Shown: positions 14,665 through 22,793 of the stretch, piece by piece
Layout of the letters: every line of letters begins with the position of its first letter
Position numbering within the stretch: position 1 is the first letter of the stretch
Assembly (NCBI RefSeq): GCF_012927415.1
Contig: NZ_JABBPF010000010.1
Coordinates: 1-32,248 of the forward strand
Direction of reading: 5' to 3'
DNA length: 32,248 nt
Source of the DNA: Polaromonas sp.
Lineage (GTDB): Bacteria > Pseudomonadota > Gammaproteobacteria > Burkholderiales > Burkholderiaceae_C
Translations under genes and position numbers: made by a program
Notes under the pieces: model-generated
What the model was told of the DNA's origin: nothing
What the model saw: only the letters and a program-made list of their open reading frames with translations
The model's database searches: none

Positions 14665-14943
14665 ATGACTACGACGGCCCAACTTTTTATGAGCTGCCGC
14701 AGCCATGCCATCCGTCTGCCGGCCAAATTGCGTCTGGATGTCAGAGCAGTTCGTATTGAGCGGATTGGCAGCGAGGCGATTCACCACTACGCCACCATTC
14801 GTGTGGCGCCGGGGCGGGCAGGGCAACCCATAGCCGGCATGGATCTGCTGATTGCTGCCCATGCCGTGACCGAGAAATCGGTGGTGGTGACTAACAATGC
14901 CCGTGAATTCCTCCGTGTCCCCGGCTAGGCTGTGAAAGAGTGG
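14665..14943 (+). pseudogene. vapBC remnant: VapB start fused in frame to VapC end
   Basis: ATG 14665 opens a frame whose first 30 residues look like a VapB antitoxin (MTTTAQLFMS, then RSHAIRLPAKLRLD, compare GRSQAVRLPKxFRF). It continues directly into the C-terminal half of a VapC PIN-domain toxin: HYATIRV, AGQPIAGMDLLIAAHAV, VVVTNNAREFLRVPG. The first half of VapC with its first catalytic Asp is missing, so an internal deletion joined the two genes. TAG at 14926-14928 replaces the usual Leu after VPG. The codons after it still read AVKEW, matching the usual VapC ending, so this stop is a later mutation. It is inactive as a toxin. It sits between rfbB and rfbD. Confidence 0.7.
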
Positions 14944-14954
14944 AGTCTTGAATC

Positions 14955-15830
14955 ATGAAAATCCTGCTATTCGGCAAAAACGGCCAGCTTGGCTGGGAAC
15001 TGCAACGCAGCCTGGCGCCCCTCGGCGAACTGGTCGCGTTGGACCGGCACAGCCTTGAGCTGTGCGGTGACCTGAGCAATCTTCAAGGGCTGGCAGAAAC
15101 GGTTCAACGCGTGCGTCCGGATGTGATCGTCAATGCCGCAGCCCACACGGCGGTGGACAAGGCAGAGAGCGAGCCCGAACTGGCGCGCACACTGAACGCA
15201 ATGGCGCCCGGCGTGCTGGCGCAAGAGGCGGACAAACTGAATGCCTGGCTGGTGCATTATTCGACCGACTACGTGTTTGATGGCAGCGGCAGCACGCCGT
15301 GGCTTGAAACCGATGCGCCGGCGCCGCTCAGCGTTTATGGCCGGACCAAGCTGGAGGGCGAGCAGCTGATCAAGGCCACCTGCATCAAACACCTGATTTT
15401 TCGCACCAGCTGGGTCTATGCTGCGCGTGGTGGAAATTTTGCCAAGACCATGCTGCGCCTGGCGCAGGAACGTGAAAGTCTGTCTGTGATTGATGACCAG
15501 TTCGGCGCGCCGACCGGCGCCGAACTGCTGGCCGATGTGAGCGCCCATGCGATTCGCCAGGTCGCAGGCCTCTACCACCTGGCTGCAACGGGTGAAACCA
15601 CCTGGAACTGGTACGCAAAACACGTTCTGGTCCAGGCAAAACGGGCACGACCAGCTATTAAAATAATAGCAAATGAAGTGAAGGCCGTGGCCAGCAGTGC
15701 TTTCCCGACGGCCGCAACGCGCCCGCTCAACTCCCGACTCAACAGCGCCAGGCTGCAACTGACCTTTGGCTTGAGTCTGCCGCCCTGGCAGCAGGGCGTG
15801 GACCGCATGCTGGCGGAGGTGTTGGCATAA
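14955..15830 (+). CDS. rfbD: dTDP-4-dehydrorhamnose reductase (RfbD/RmlD)
   Basis: Last step of dTDP-L-rhamnose synthesis: NAD(P)H-dependent reduction of dTDP-4-keto-rhamnose. Visible marks are the nucleotide-binding loop GKNGQLG near the start, DVIVNAAAHTAVDKAE, HYSTDYVFDG, catalytic YGRTKLEGE (Y-x3-K), RTSWVY, DQFGAPTGAELLAD, and AFPTAATRPLNSRL near the end. 291 aa, normal length. GGAG at 14942-14945 supports the start. A perfect GCTATTA-AAA-TAATAGC palindrome (15654-15670) lies inside the gene and encodes part of PAIKIIA, in a region of RmlD that varies in length. The frame is intact, so the protein is probably active. In this locus it comes before rfbA, with a broken vapBC in between. Confidence 0.95.
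   Translation: MKILLFGKNGQLGWELQRSLAPLGELVALDRHSLELCGDLSNLQGLAETVQRVRPDVIVNAAAHTAVDKAESEPELARTLNAMAPGVLAQEADKLNAWLVHYSTDYVFDGSGSTPWLETDAPAPLSVYGRTKLEGEQLIKATCIKHLIFRTSWVYAARGGNFAKTMLRLAQERESLSVIDDQFGAPTGAELLADVSAHAIRQVAGLYHLAATGETTWNWYAKHVLVQAKRARPAIKIIANEVKAVASSAFPTAATRPLNSRLNSARLQLTFGLSLPPWQQGVDRMLAEVLA
15654..15670. repeat. Short palindromic repeat (GCTAT/ATAGC family) inside rfbD
   Basis: GCTATTA-AAA-TAATAGC, a perfect 7-bp stem. Related copies occur at 10742-10760, 27736-27758 and 29640-29656, with a weak one at 10962-10979. Two of the copies are inside coding sequence and keep the frame. Confidence 0.65.
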
Positions 15831-15878
15831 AATATGTTGGTCATTGATGCCTTTTTTTGATGCTCAACAGGAAACTCC

Positions 15879-16202
15879 ATGCGCACCACACTGACGCTCG
15901 ATGACGAATTGCTGGCGTAGGCGCAGCAAATCAGTGGCTTGACCGAAAGAGGCCAATTGATCCGCGAGGCCTGACTGGCGCCGGAGGATGGGCAGCTGCG
16001 GATGCAGCCGCTTTGGAGCGGGAAGGTGGCTCGCGAAAATCTGCGTGCGCGCGCGGAAGTCCTGAGCCTGCTGCAGGCGATTCCAGCCAGCCCGGTGGCC
16101 ACGGCCGCGGAAGTGCTGTTTTTCATGGACCAGCAGGCTTGGTTGGGGCGGGGCATTGGCTATGTCGGCGTCCCTCCGCTGAGCTCCGCCTGGTTTATAT
16201 AG
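15879..16202 (+). pseudogene. vapBC remnant 2: VapB with two stops, joined to a mutated VapC
   Basis: From ATG 15879 the frame reads MRTTLTLDDELLA, stop (TAG 15918), AQQISGLTERGQLIREA, stop (TGA 15972). This is the usual start of a VapB antitoxin of the MRTTLTLDDxLLxxA type. In the same frame there follows a VapC PIN-domain remnant: EDGQLRMQPLWSGKV, ENLRARAEVLSLLQAIP, SPVATAAEVLFFM, GRGIGYVGVPPLSS. In this toxin family the matching places are HPFVxGEL and GRGIGYVDxHLL. The catalytic Glu has become Lys and the catalytic Asp has become Gly. The antitoxin end and toxin start are deleted. It lies between rfbD and rfbA and is a different module from the one at 14665. Confidence 0.75.
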
Positions 16203-16241
16203 AAGTGATGAAAGTGAGACATTGAATTGAAGACGAACACC

Positions 16242-17132
16242 ATGACCCAACGCAAAGGCATCATCCTTGCAGGCGGCTCCGGCACGCGGCTGCACCCGGC
16301 CACCCTGGCCATGAGCAAGCAACTGCTGCCGGTCTACGACAAGCCGATGATTTATTACCCGCTCAGCGCGCTGATGCTGGCGGGCATTCGCGACATCCTG
16401 CTCATCAGCACACCGCAGGACACGCCGCGCTTTCAGCAACTGCTGGGCGATGGAAGCCAATGGGGACTGAACCTGCAGTACGCGGTGCAGGCCAGCCCGG
16501 ACGGTTTGGCGCAAGCCTTCATCATTGGCGAGAGCTTTGTCGGCAACAACCCCAGCGCGCTGGTGCTGGGCGACAACATCTTTTATGGCCATGACCTGCA
16601 AAAGCTGCTGGCAGGGGCTGATGTCCAGAGCCATGGCGCCACCGTATTTGCCTACCATGTGCATGACCCTGAGCGCTATGGCGTGGTGGCGTTCAACGCC
16701 GAGGGGCGTGCCAGCAGCATAGAGGAAAAGCCTGCCAGGCCCAAAAGCAGCTACGCCGTCACCGGCCTGTATTTCTACGACCAGCAGGTGGTGGACATTG
16801 CCAAGGCCGTCAAGCCGAGCGCGCGCGGCGAGCTGGAAATAACGGCCGTCAACCAGGCCTACCTGGAGCGCGGCGAACTGAATGTCCAGATCATGCAGCG
16901 CGGCTACGCCTGGCTGGACACCGGCACGCATGACAGCCTGCTGCAGGCCAGTCAGTTCATCGCCACACTGGAGCACCGGCAGGGACTGAAGATTGCCTGC
17001 CCGGAAGAAATCGCCTGGCGCAGCGGCAGCATCAGCAGCGAGCAGCTTGAAAAGCTGGCACATCCGCTGGCCAAGAGTGGCTATGGCGAATACCTGCTCC
17101 GCCTGCTGCAGGAGCAGCAATCAATTCCTTGA
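16242..17132 (+). CDS. rfbA: Glucose-1-phosphate thymidylyltransferase (RfbA/RmlA)
   Basis: First enzyme of the pathway: joins dTTP and glucose-1-phosphate into dTDP-glucose. The nucleotide-binding signature [14 protein letters not shown] opens the protein. Then come [28 protein letters not shown] with the metal-binding Asp, [19 protein letters not shown], and [11 protein letters not shown]. 296 aa, the usual length. ATG 16242 is chosen over TTG 16227 because it gives the standard [12 protein letters not shown] start. Cytoplasmic; the enzyme class is usually inhibited by dTDP-rhamnose. The stop overlaps the region just before rfbC, so the two are surely co-transcribed. Confidence 0.96.
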   Translation: MTQRKGIILAGGSGTRLHPATLAMSKQLLPVYDKPMIYYPLSALMLAGIRDILLISTPQDTPRFQQLLGDGSQWGLNLQYAVQASPDGLAQAFIIGESFVGNNPSALVLGDNIFYGHDLQKLLAGADVQSHGATVFAYHVHDPERYGVVAFNAEGRASSIEEKPARPKSSYAVTGLYFYDQQVVDIAKAVKPSARGELEITAVNQAYLERGELNVQIMQRGYAWLDTGTHDSLLQASQFIATLEHRQGLKIACPEEIAWRSGSISSEQLEKLAHPLAKSGYGEYLLRLLQEQQSIP

Positions 17133-17143
17133 GAATGAACGCC

Positions 17144-17686
17144 ATGAAAGTCATTCCCACCGCCATCCCTGACGTACTCATCATCGAACCCAAAGTGTTC
17201 GGCGACGAGCGCGGTTTTTTCTTTGAGAGCTTTAACAGCCTGGCCTTTTCCCAGGCAACCGGCTTGACGCACAACTTTGTGCAGGACAACCACAGCCGAT
17301 CAGGCCGGGGCGTGCTGCGCGGCCTGCACTATCAGTTCAAACAGCCGCAGGGAAAGCTGGTTCGCGTGGTACGCGGCGCGGTATTTGACGTAGCGGTGGA
17401 CATCCGTAAATCATCGCCCACCTTCGGGCAATGGGTGGGTGTCGAGCTGACTGAACAAAACCATCGCCAGCTTTGGGTGCCGCCAGGCTTGGCGCATGGC
17501 TTTCTGGTGACCAGCGAATCGGCAGATTTTCTGTATAAAACCACTGATTACTACGCGCCTGAACACGAGCGATGCCTGTTGTGGAACGATCCTGCCATTG
17601 GTATTGAGTGGCCGCTGGATAGCGAGCCGCAACTTTCGGCAAAAGACAAGGTTGGGCAACGCCTGGCCGATGCAGGGCTGCGTTGA
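17144..17686 (+). CDS. rfbC: dTDP-4-dehydrorhamnose 3,5-epimerase (RfbC/RmlC)
   Basis: Third step of dTDP-L-rhamnose synthesis: epimerises C3 and C5 of the 4-keto sugar. It is a small cupin protein of 180 aa. Marks are IPDVLIIEPKVFGDERGFF at the start, QDNHSRSGRGVLRGLHYQ with the catalytic His, GKLVRVVRGAVFDVAVDIR, WVPPGLAHGFLV, LYKTTDYYAPEHE and the WNDPAIGIEWP signature. The ATG at 17144 fits the usual beginning; ATG 17135 and TTG 17129 are in frame but too close to the rfbA stop for a good ribosome binding site. It completes the four-gene pathway. Confidence 0.95.
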   Translation: MKVIPTAIPDVLIIEPKVFGDERGFFFESFNSLAFSQATGLTHNFVQDNHSRSGRGVLRGLHYQFKQPQGKLVRVVRGAVFDVAVDIRKSSPTFGQWVGVELTEQNHRQLWVPPGLAHGFLVTSESADFLYKTTDYYAPEHERCLLWNDPAIGIEWPLDSEPQLSAKDKVGQRLADAGLR

Positions 17687-17802
17687 TGAAGCTGTGCAGC
17701 CTGGCACGGTGAGCTGCGCTTTCATTTTGCGTGTCATACATGGCGATGGCGCAGGGCGCTTGTCATTGAAAGGCTTTTCGGGGCCATCGACTCTGCCCAT
17801 CA

Positions 17803-17827
17803 CGGGAAATATTCTGGGCATTTCCCG
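17803..17827. repeat. Hairpin upstream of the flippase gene
   Basis: CGGGAAAT (17803-17810) and ATTTCCCG (17820-17827), a perfect 8-bp stem with a 9-base loop, 26 bp before the flippase start. There is no T-run. It could stabilise or attenuate the transcript between rfbC and the flippase. The rest of 17687-17841 shows nothing else. Confidence 0.45.
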
Positions 17828-17853
17828 CGCAAGCGCAGTGCATGGGCGTGGTC

Positions 17854-19110
17854 ATGTCCCTTAAGCGTAATACGCTGTGGAATCTGGCAGGCAGCACCGT
17901 GCCGCTGGTCGCTGGTGCAGCACTGATTCCCTTCACGCTGGGTCGCTTGGGCAATGAAGCCTTCGGGGTGCTGACCCTGATCTGGGGCCTGATCGGTTAT
18001 TTCAGTCTGTTTGACCTGGGCGTCGGCCGGGCGCTGACTTACCAGCTGAGTCAACTCAGTGCGGCCGGGCGAGCTGCGGAGATTGGCCCGACGCTGAGGG
18101 CGGGAATGGTACTGACCCTGGCTGCGGGCCTGCTCGGCGCGGGCGTGGTCTGGGTGCTGGCCCCCGGTCTGGCACAGCACTGGTTAAAGATCAGCCCGGC
18201 TTTGCAGCACGATTCCATGCAGGCCTTCTTGATTGCCGCACTCGGGGTTTTGCCCACGACGCTGGCCAGCGGCCTGCGCGGCGCCCTGGAAGGGCTGGAC
18301 CGCTTTTCTGCCTCCAACATCAGCAGAATCGCACTGGGTCTGTGGATGTTCATGGTGCCAGCCTGGTCCGTCTACATTCATGGACCGGATTTATGGGTGA
18401 TCACGTTCTATCTTGTGTTGGGGCGGTGTCTGGTGGTGCTTGGCATGGGCTTGCAACTGCGCAGTGAACTGTTTTCAAAAGGCGCTGTTCTGGAAAAACG
18501 GCACCTCGGTGGCTTGTGGAATTACGGTTTCTGGATAACGGTGACTGGCGTCGTCGGCCCGCTGATGGTGTACGGGGACCGGTTTTTTGTCAGCGCGGCG
18601 GTGGGCGCCGAACAGTTGCCCCTGTATGCCATTCCACAGGAAGGTTTGCTGCGGCTATTGCTGATCCCGATGGCATTGACCGGAGCCTTGCTGCCGCGCC
18701 TGGCTGCCATGGGGCAGCAGGAAGCTGCAAGCTCTTATCGCCAGAGTTACAGGCGGGTGATGCTGTCGATGTTGGGTGTCTGCCTGCTGGCAGCCGCGCT
18801 GGCCTATCCGGTGCTGGCGGTCTGGCTCTCTGCCGAATTTGCGCGAGCGGCGCTGCCGGTGGTGCTGGTCCTGTGTGCTGGCGTCTGGATCAATTCGATG
18901 GCCTTGCTCCCCTACACACTTTTGCATGCCAGGGGAAACCCCAGGCTGACGGCGATTTTTCACCTGTTTGAATTATTGTTCTACTTTTTTCTGCTCTGGT
19001 TTTTGTCCTCATGGTTGGGCTTGCTCGGGGCTGCGCTGGCTTGGGCGGCGCGCGTGCTGCTTGACCTGGTGCTCTTGCGCCTGGCTGCAAGACGCCTTTA
19101 CGGTGTTTGA
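17854..19110 (+). CDS. Wzx-type lipid-linked oligosaccharide flippase
   Basis: About 418 aa, almost entirely hydrophobic, with roughly 12 membrane segments, typical of the polysaccharide transporter/MATE-like superfamily that flips undecaprenyl-PP-linked oligosaccharides across the inner membrane. The start MSLKRNTLWNLAGSTVPLVAG, a Gly near LGRLGNEAFGVL, and the D-G-V-G-like FDLGVGRALTYQL are standard for this family. ATG 17854 is preferred because it gives the usual beginning; ATG 17842 in the same frame is possible. It lies between the rhamnose genes and the glycosyltransferases, as expected of a Wzx. Substrate inferred from the locus: a glycan containing rhamnose and probably a 6-deoxy-HexNAc. 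Confidence 0.85.
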   Translation: MSLKRNTLWNLAGSTVPLVAGAALIPFTLGRLGNEAFGVLTLIWGLIGYFSLFDLGVGRALTYQLSQLSAAGRAAEIGPTLRAGMVLTLAAGLLGAGVVWVLAPGLAQHWLKISPALQHDSMQAFLIAALGVLPTTLASGLRGALEGLDRFSASNISRIALGLWMFMVPAWSVYIHGPDLWVITFYLVLGRCLVVLGMGLQLRSELFSKGAVLEKRHLGGLWNYGFWITVTGVVGPLMVYGDRFFVSAAVGAEQLPLYAIPQEGLLRLLLIPMALTGALLPRLAAMGQQEAASSYRQSYRRVMLSMLGVCLLAAALAYPVLAVWLSAEFARAALPVVLVLCAGVWINSMALLPYTLLHARGNPRLTAIFHLFELLFYFFLLWFLSSWLGLLGAALAWAARVLLDLVLLRLAARRLYGV

Positions 19111-19119
19111 AACAGGCCG

Positions 19120-20154
19120 ATGAAAACCCTCCGCACAAGCCCGCTGGACGAGTCTTGGCCCCTGCAGGATCTGGAGCCGGTTTCTGCTTGCCCGTATTGC
19201 GGCGGAATCGACCAGACCCTGGTTTATCAAAACGTCCAGGATTGGACTTTTGGCTCGGCTCCCGGGCGCTGGCGTTACTGGAACTGCCGGCATTGCGCCG
19301 CACTTTTTCTGGATCCCAGGCCAACGGCCGGGTCAATCGGCAGGGCCTATGGTGGTTATTACACGCACGGCCCGGCGCGACCGGCGAGTCTTCTCAATAC
19401 ACTTAAACAGCGCTTGCGCAATGAGTACTGGTCTTATCGGTTCGGAAGGTCTGTCAGTCCGCGCCTGGGAATGCCGCGCTGGGCGGGCCCGGTTTTCGGG
19501 TTGCTCAAACCGTGGATTACCGAACCGTTTGGACTGCGGCAATTGGCAGAGTTGCCAAAGGGCTTGCTGATTGACGTGGGATGCGGCAATGGGGATACCC
19601 TGAAGTTGGCCAGCCAACTGGGCTGGCAGTCGCTCGGCATTGAACTGGACCCTTCCGCAGTTCAGGCTGCTCAGGCGCAGGGACTGAATGTGATTCAGGG
19701 CGGCTACGAGGCGCTGTCAGCCCATCAGGAACGGGCCGATTGCCTGATTTGCTCTCACGTTCTTGAGCATGTGCACCAGCCCTTGCGGCTTTTGCGCTTG
19801 TTGCTTGCGGCGCTCAAGCCCGATGGGGTGTTGCTGCTCTCAGCACCCAATGCATCGAGTTATTTGCGCGATCAATACGGTGAGAACTGGCGTGGCCTGG
19901 AAGCACCCCGGCATCTGGCCATCCCCGATGCCGCATGGCTAATGGACTGGCTTCGGTCTGAAGGCTTTCAATGCAGCCAGTTTCCGTCCAGCGATGTTGT
20001 CGCGATGACTGAATCAGAGCGCATCAAACGCAGGTCGCGTGACACGCTGCCCTCTGATGTTGCGGTGGGGAAAAGGGCGATGCGAAGAAAAGCCAGGGTG
20101 AACCTGGGCAAGCAGGATATTGTTCAAGTCGTCTGCACCAGGGCCAAGGCATGA
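19120..20154 (+). CDS. Class I SAM-dependent methyltransferase with N-terminal Cys motif
   Basis: 344 aa. The N-terminal part has CPYCGG and NCRHCAALFLDPRP, two C-x2-C pairs that probably bind zinc. The SAM-binding domain starts near residue 149: LLIDVGCGNGDTLKLA (motif I), IELDPSAVQAAQ (acidic end of strand 2), ADCLICSHVLEHVHQP (motif IV with the common S-H-V-L-E-H) and LLLSAPN. This architecture is common for methyltransferases in surface-polysaccharide loci, where they may methylate a sugar or cap the chain. It begins 9 bp after the flippase stop and its TGA overlaps the next small ORF by ATGA. Reaction and acceptor cannot be told from the sequence. Confidence 0.85.
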   Translation: MKTLRTSPLDESWPLQDLEPVSACPYCGGIDQTLVYQNVQDWTFGSAPGRWRYWNCRHCAALFLDPRPTAGSIGRAYGGYYTHGPARPASLLNTLKQRLRNEYWSYRFGRSVSPRLGMPRWAGPVFGLLKPWITEPFGLRQLAELPKGLLIDVGCGNGDTLKLASQLGWQSLGIELDPSAVQAAQAQGLNVIQGGYEALSAHQERADCLICSHVLEHVHQPLRLLRLLLAALKPDGVLLLSAPNASSYLRDQYGENWRGLEAPRHLAIPDAAWLMDWLRSEGFQCSQFPSSDVVAMTESERIKRRSRDTLPSDVAVGKRAMRRKARVNLGKQDIVQVVCTRAKA

Positions 20155-20279
20155 GTACTTTTTCGGGTTGCGTCAATTGGATTCTGGCTACCGTTACCGG
20201 CGGGCCGTTTTTTGCGCCCCAGCGTCCGCCTCAGCAAAAGGCCTGGCGATTCAAACATAAAGCCGGGCGCGCAAGATGA
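20151..20279 (+). CDS. Candidate small protein, 42 aa, doubly coupled
   Basis: Its ATG overlaps the stop of the methyltransferase gene (ATGA, 20151-20154) and its TGA overlaps the ATG of the next glycosyltransferase (ATGA, 20276-20279). The protein starts MSTFSGCVNWIL, has a short hydrophobic part, and ends basic and Pro/Gln rich (PQRPPQQKAW, then Lys and Arg). No family is recognised. The exact stop/start overlaps on both sides are typical of translational coupling. They may mean the peptide only keeps ribosomes moving to the next gene. Chance cannot be excluded, as no strong ribosome binding site is seen. Confidence 0.35.
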   Translation: MSTFSGCVNWILATVTGGPFFAPQRPPQQKAWRFKHKAGRAR

Positions 20280-21103
20280 GGCATGTGGAAATCGTGGTGC
20301 TCAACTGGAATGGCTGGCAAGACACGCTCTGCTGTATCGCCTCCCTGCAGCGCCTGGACTATCCCGACTTCCATTTGCTGGTGGTCGATAATGCGTCGAC
20401 TGACGGGTCGGTTGAGCAGATAAAAAAGGCAATGCCGTCGGTCGAGTTGTTGCAAACCGGGGCCAATCTGGGCTTTGGTGGCGGGTGCAACGCCGGTATT
20501 GAACTCGCCTTGGCCCGTGGCGCAGATTATGTATGGCTGGTCAATAGTGATGCCACAGTCGACTGCCGCTCGCTTTCGGCGCTGGTTCGGGTGGCAGATG
20601 AAAACCTTGCGCTGGCTTCGGTCGGATCAGTCGTTTATGAGGCGGACCAGCGTGACAAAATTCAGTTGTGGGGTGGTGGCAGAATAAACCTCTGGACTGG
20701 CCACTCACGCCATCAGCTGTCTCCGGGAGTGCCCGATTTCATCTCGGGGGCGTCGCTGTTGTTGCGCCGTACTGCGCTTGAAGAAGTAGGTTTGTTCGAT
20801 CAGATGGCTTTTTTCATGTACTGGGAGGACTCCGACTTGGCTTTGCGCCTGCGCAAGGCCGGTTGGCAACTAGCCGTAGCAGATGATTCCCGAATAATGC
20901 ATAAACAATCAGCCAGCCTGGGCAAGGGCAGTTCCCTGCTTGACCAGTACTTCACCCAGTCCGGTGTGCGCTTTCTGCGGCGGCACGCCCCCATTCCATT
21001 CATTCCGATTTCTCTCATGCTGCTCAGGATGCTGGCCAAGCGGCTGGCGATTGGCGATATGGGCCGGGTCCGGGCTGTGCTCAAAGGATTTCTGGCCGCA
21101 TGA
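20276..21103 (+). CDS. Family 2 glycosyltransferase (rhamnosyltransferase-like)
   Basis: 275 aa, GT-A fold. It starts with EIVVLNWNGWQDTLCCIASL, then LLVVDNASTDGSVE, TGANLGFGGGCNAGIELAL, and YVWLVNSDATVD, where NSDA takes the place of the metal-binding D-x-D. FISGASLLLRRTALEEVGLFD and MYWEDSDLALRLRKAGW form the acceptor/catalytic part with its ED pair. This pattern is that of the WbbL-type group, many of which transfer L-rhamnose; since dTDP-L-rhamnose is made in this locus, rhamnose is a plausible donor. Cytoplasmic side of the inner membrane. Start and stop overlap both neighbours by four bases (ATGA), so it is part of a coupled operon. Confidence 0.88.
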   Translation: MRHVEIVVLNWNGWQDTLCCIASLQRLDYPDFHLLVVDNASTDGSVEQIKKAMPSVELLQTGANLGFGGGCNAGIELALARGADYVWLVNSDATVDCRSLSALVRVADENLALASVGSVVYEADQRDKIQLWGGGRINLWTGHSRHQLSPGVPDFISGASLLLRRTALEEVGLFDQMAFFMYWEDSDLALRLRKAGWQLAVADDSRIMHKQSASLGKGSSLLDQYFTQSGVRFLRRHAPIPFIPISLMLLRMLAKRLAIGDMGRVRAVLKGFLAA

Positions 21104-21924
21104 CTGAAGCAGTGCCGGTCTCCGTGGTCATGCCTTGCTACCGCTGCGCGCAGACCGTGGAGCGCGCCGTGGCGTCTGTGGCCGCGCAGACGGTTAGGCC
21201 CATGGAATTGATTCTTGTGGATGACGGCAACGCAGACGAAACCCGCTCGGTGCTCGCTGCGCTGCGCGACCGCCATTCTCCGGGCTGGATCAAACTGGTG
21301 TTGCTTGAGCAAAACGTGGGCGCCGCAAGTGCGCGCAACGCTGGCTGGGAGGCGGCATCAGGACAATTCATCGCATTTCTGGACGCAGATGACTCCTGGC
21401 ATCCGCGCAAGATTGAGCTGCAATACCGCTTCATGCTCGCCCAGCCTGATATCGTGATGTCCGGTCATGGCCACGCGCAGGTCGAGGGCACTCCGACACT
21501 GGCGCGGCTGGGTGAGCCGGTGTTTTATCACTTGCCTGCCTTCTACGTGCTGTTGAAGAATCCGTTTATAACGCCGTCTTTCATGGTGCGCAGCGATTTG
21601 GCATTTCGTTTTCTTCCTGGCCGGCGTCATATGGAAGACCATTTATTTTTGATGCGCGTGACGACGGCTGGCCTGCGCATCGCCAAGACAAAATTGCCGC
21701 TGGCGTTTATTTACAAGAATATTTTCGGCGATGCCGGCTTGAGTGCGGATCTTTGGGTCATGCAGCATAGTGAGCTGGAAAATTATGAAATTCTCTGCCG
21801 CGAGGGACGTATTTCCCAAGGGATGATTCATTTTTTCAGGGTTTACTCGTGGATCAAGTTTTCCCGCCGCGTTTTAATTGTCAGACTCCGCCGCTTGCTT
21901 GCTGGTAAAACCGGCTCGAGATAA
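21100..21924 (+). CDS. Family 2 glycosyltransferase
   Basis: 274 aa. Classic GT2 start VSVVMPCYRCAQTVERAVASV, then LILVDDGNADETRSVL, NVGAASARNAGWEAASGQFIAFLDADDSWHP with the D-x-D as DADD, and a C-terminal part without membrane segments. It differs from the WbbL-type enzymes on each side; the donor sugar cannot be read from sequence. ATG overlaps the stop of the preceding gene. The last third is richer in A and T than its neighbours, which is common in laterally exchanged glycan genes but weak evidence alone. Confidence 0.88.
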   Translation: MTEAVPVSVVMPCYRCAQTVERAVASVAAQTVRPMELILVDDGNADETRSVLAALRDRHSPGWIKLVLLEQNVGAASARNAGWEAASGQFIAFLDADDSWHPRKIELQYRFMLAQPDIVMSGHGHAQVEGTPTLARLGEPVFYHLPAFYVLLKNPFITPSFMVRSDLAFRFLPGRRHMEDHLFLMRVTTAGLRIAKTKLPLAFIYKNIFGDAGLSADLWVMQHSELENYEILCREGRISQGMIHFFRVYSWIKFSRRVLIVRLRRLLAGKTGSR

Positions 21925-21949
21925 TTGCAGGACGACCAGATGCGGGCGG

Positions 21950-21977
21950 TTGCCGAGTAAAAACAAGCTGCTATTTA
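21950..21977 (+). promoter_or_regulatory. Candidate internal promoter of the glycosyltransferase genes
   Basis: TTGCCG (21950-21955), 16-base spacer, TATTTA (21972-21977), in the only gap (77 bp) in this otherwise overlapping gene string. A TACAAT at 21976-21981 is an alternative -10 but is too far from this -35. Confidence 0.3.
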
Positions 21978-22001
21978 CAATCATCTCCGACCATTGCAAC
22001 C

Positions 22002-22793
22002 ATGACCCGCGCCGCAGTATCCCTATCCATAGTCAGTCACGGCCAGGCAGCGCTTGTCCAGTCACTACTGAACGATCTTCAGGCGCATTGCGGTGCAACG
22101 TCCCTGGAAGTGTTGTTGACAGTGAACATACCCGAAGACTTGCCGGCCTCTCTGGCGCAGCTTAACTTCCCTGTGACGGTCATCCATAACGCCTCACCGC
22201 TTGGTTTTGGTGAAAATCACAATCGTGCATTTCGGCAGGCGCAGGCCGGGTTCTTTTGTATCATCAACCCCGATGTGCGGATGGATTCAGACGTGTTTCC
22301 GGTTCTTCTGGCAAGCCTGAATGCTTCGTCTGTAGGTGTGGCGGCACCACTGGTGGTCACTGGCGGGGGCATGATTGAAGACAGCGCGCGTCGCTTTCCG
22401 ACACCGCTCAAGATACTCTGCAAGGTATTTGGACGCTGCGCGGGCGGGGATTACCTCATTGGTCTCGCGCCGATTTACCCCGACTGGGTGGGCGGTATGT
22501 TCATGCTGTTTCGCAGGGATGTTTATCGGCAAATGGGCGGATTCAACGAGAAGTTCTTTTTGTATTACGAAGATGTCGACCTCTGTGCCCGAATCTGGCT
22601 TAAAGGCATGCGCGTTGCCCTCATTCCCCAGGCAAGGGTTATGCATGAAGCGAGGCGTAGCAGTCATGAAAACGCCACTTATCTGCAAGTGCATATCCGC
22701 AGCATGATGCAGTTTTTTCTTTCGGCAACCTTTTGTAAAGTCATGTATTTGCGCCTGGTGCGCTCACTCAGTCCGGTCCGTGAGACGCTTTGA
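22002..22793 (+). CDS. Family 2 glycosyltransferase (WbbL-like)
   Basis: 263 aa. The N-terminal strand VSLSIVSHGQAALVQSLL is followed by LLTVNIPEDLP, NASPLGFGENHNRAFRQAQ, and FFCIINPDVRMDSDVF, where NPDV is the metal-binding motif of WbbL-type rhamnosyltransferases. VGGMFMLFRRDVYRQMGGFN and FLYYEDVDLCARIW provide the catalytic part. It is likely a rhamnosyltransferase, given family and context. It has its own short upstream region, and its stop overlaps the TTG start of the next gene (TTGA). Confidence 0.88.
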   Translation: MTRAAVSLSIVSHGQAALVQSLLNDLQAHCGATSLEVLLTVNIPEDLPASLAQLNFPVTVIHNASPLGFGENHNRAFRQAQAGFFCIINPDVRMDSDVFPVLLASLNASSVGVAAPLVVTGGGMIEDSARRFPTPLKILCKVFGRCAGGDYLIGLAPIYPDWVGGMFMLFRRDVYRQMGGFNEKFFLYYEDVDLCARIWLKGMRVALIPQARVMHEARRSSHENATYLQVHIRSMMQFFLSATFCKVMYLRLVRSLSPVRETL

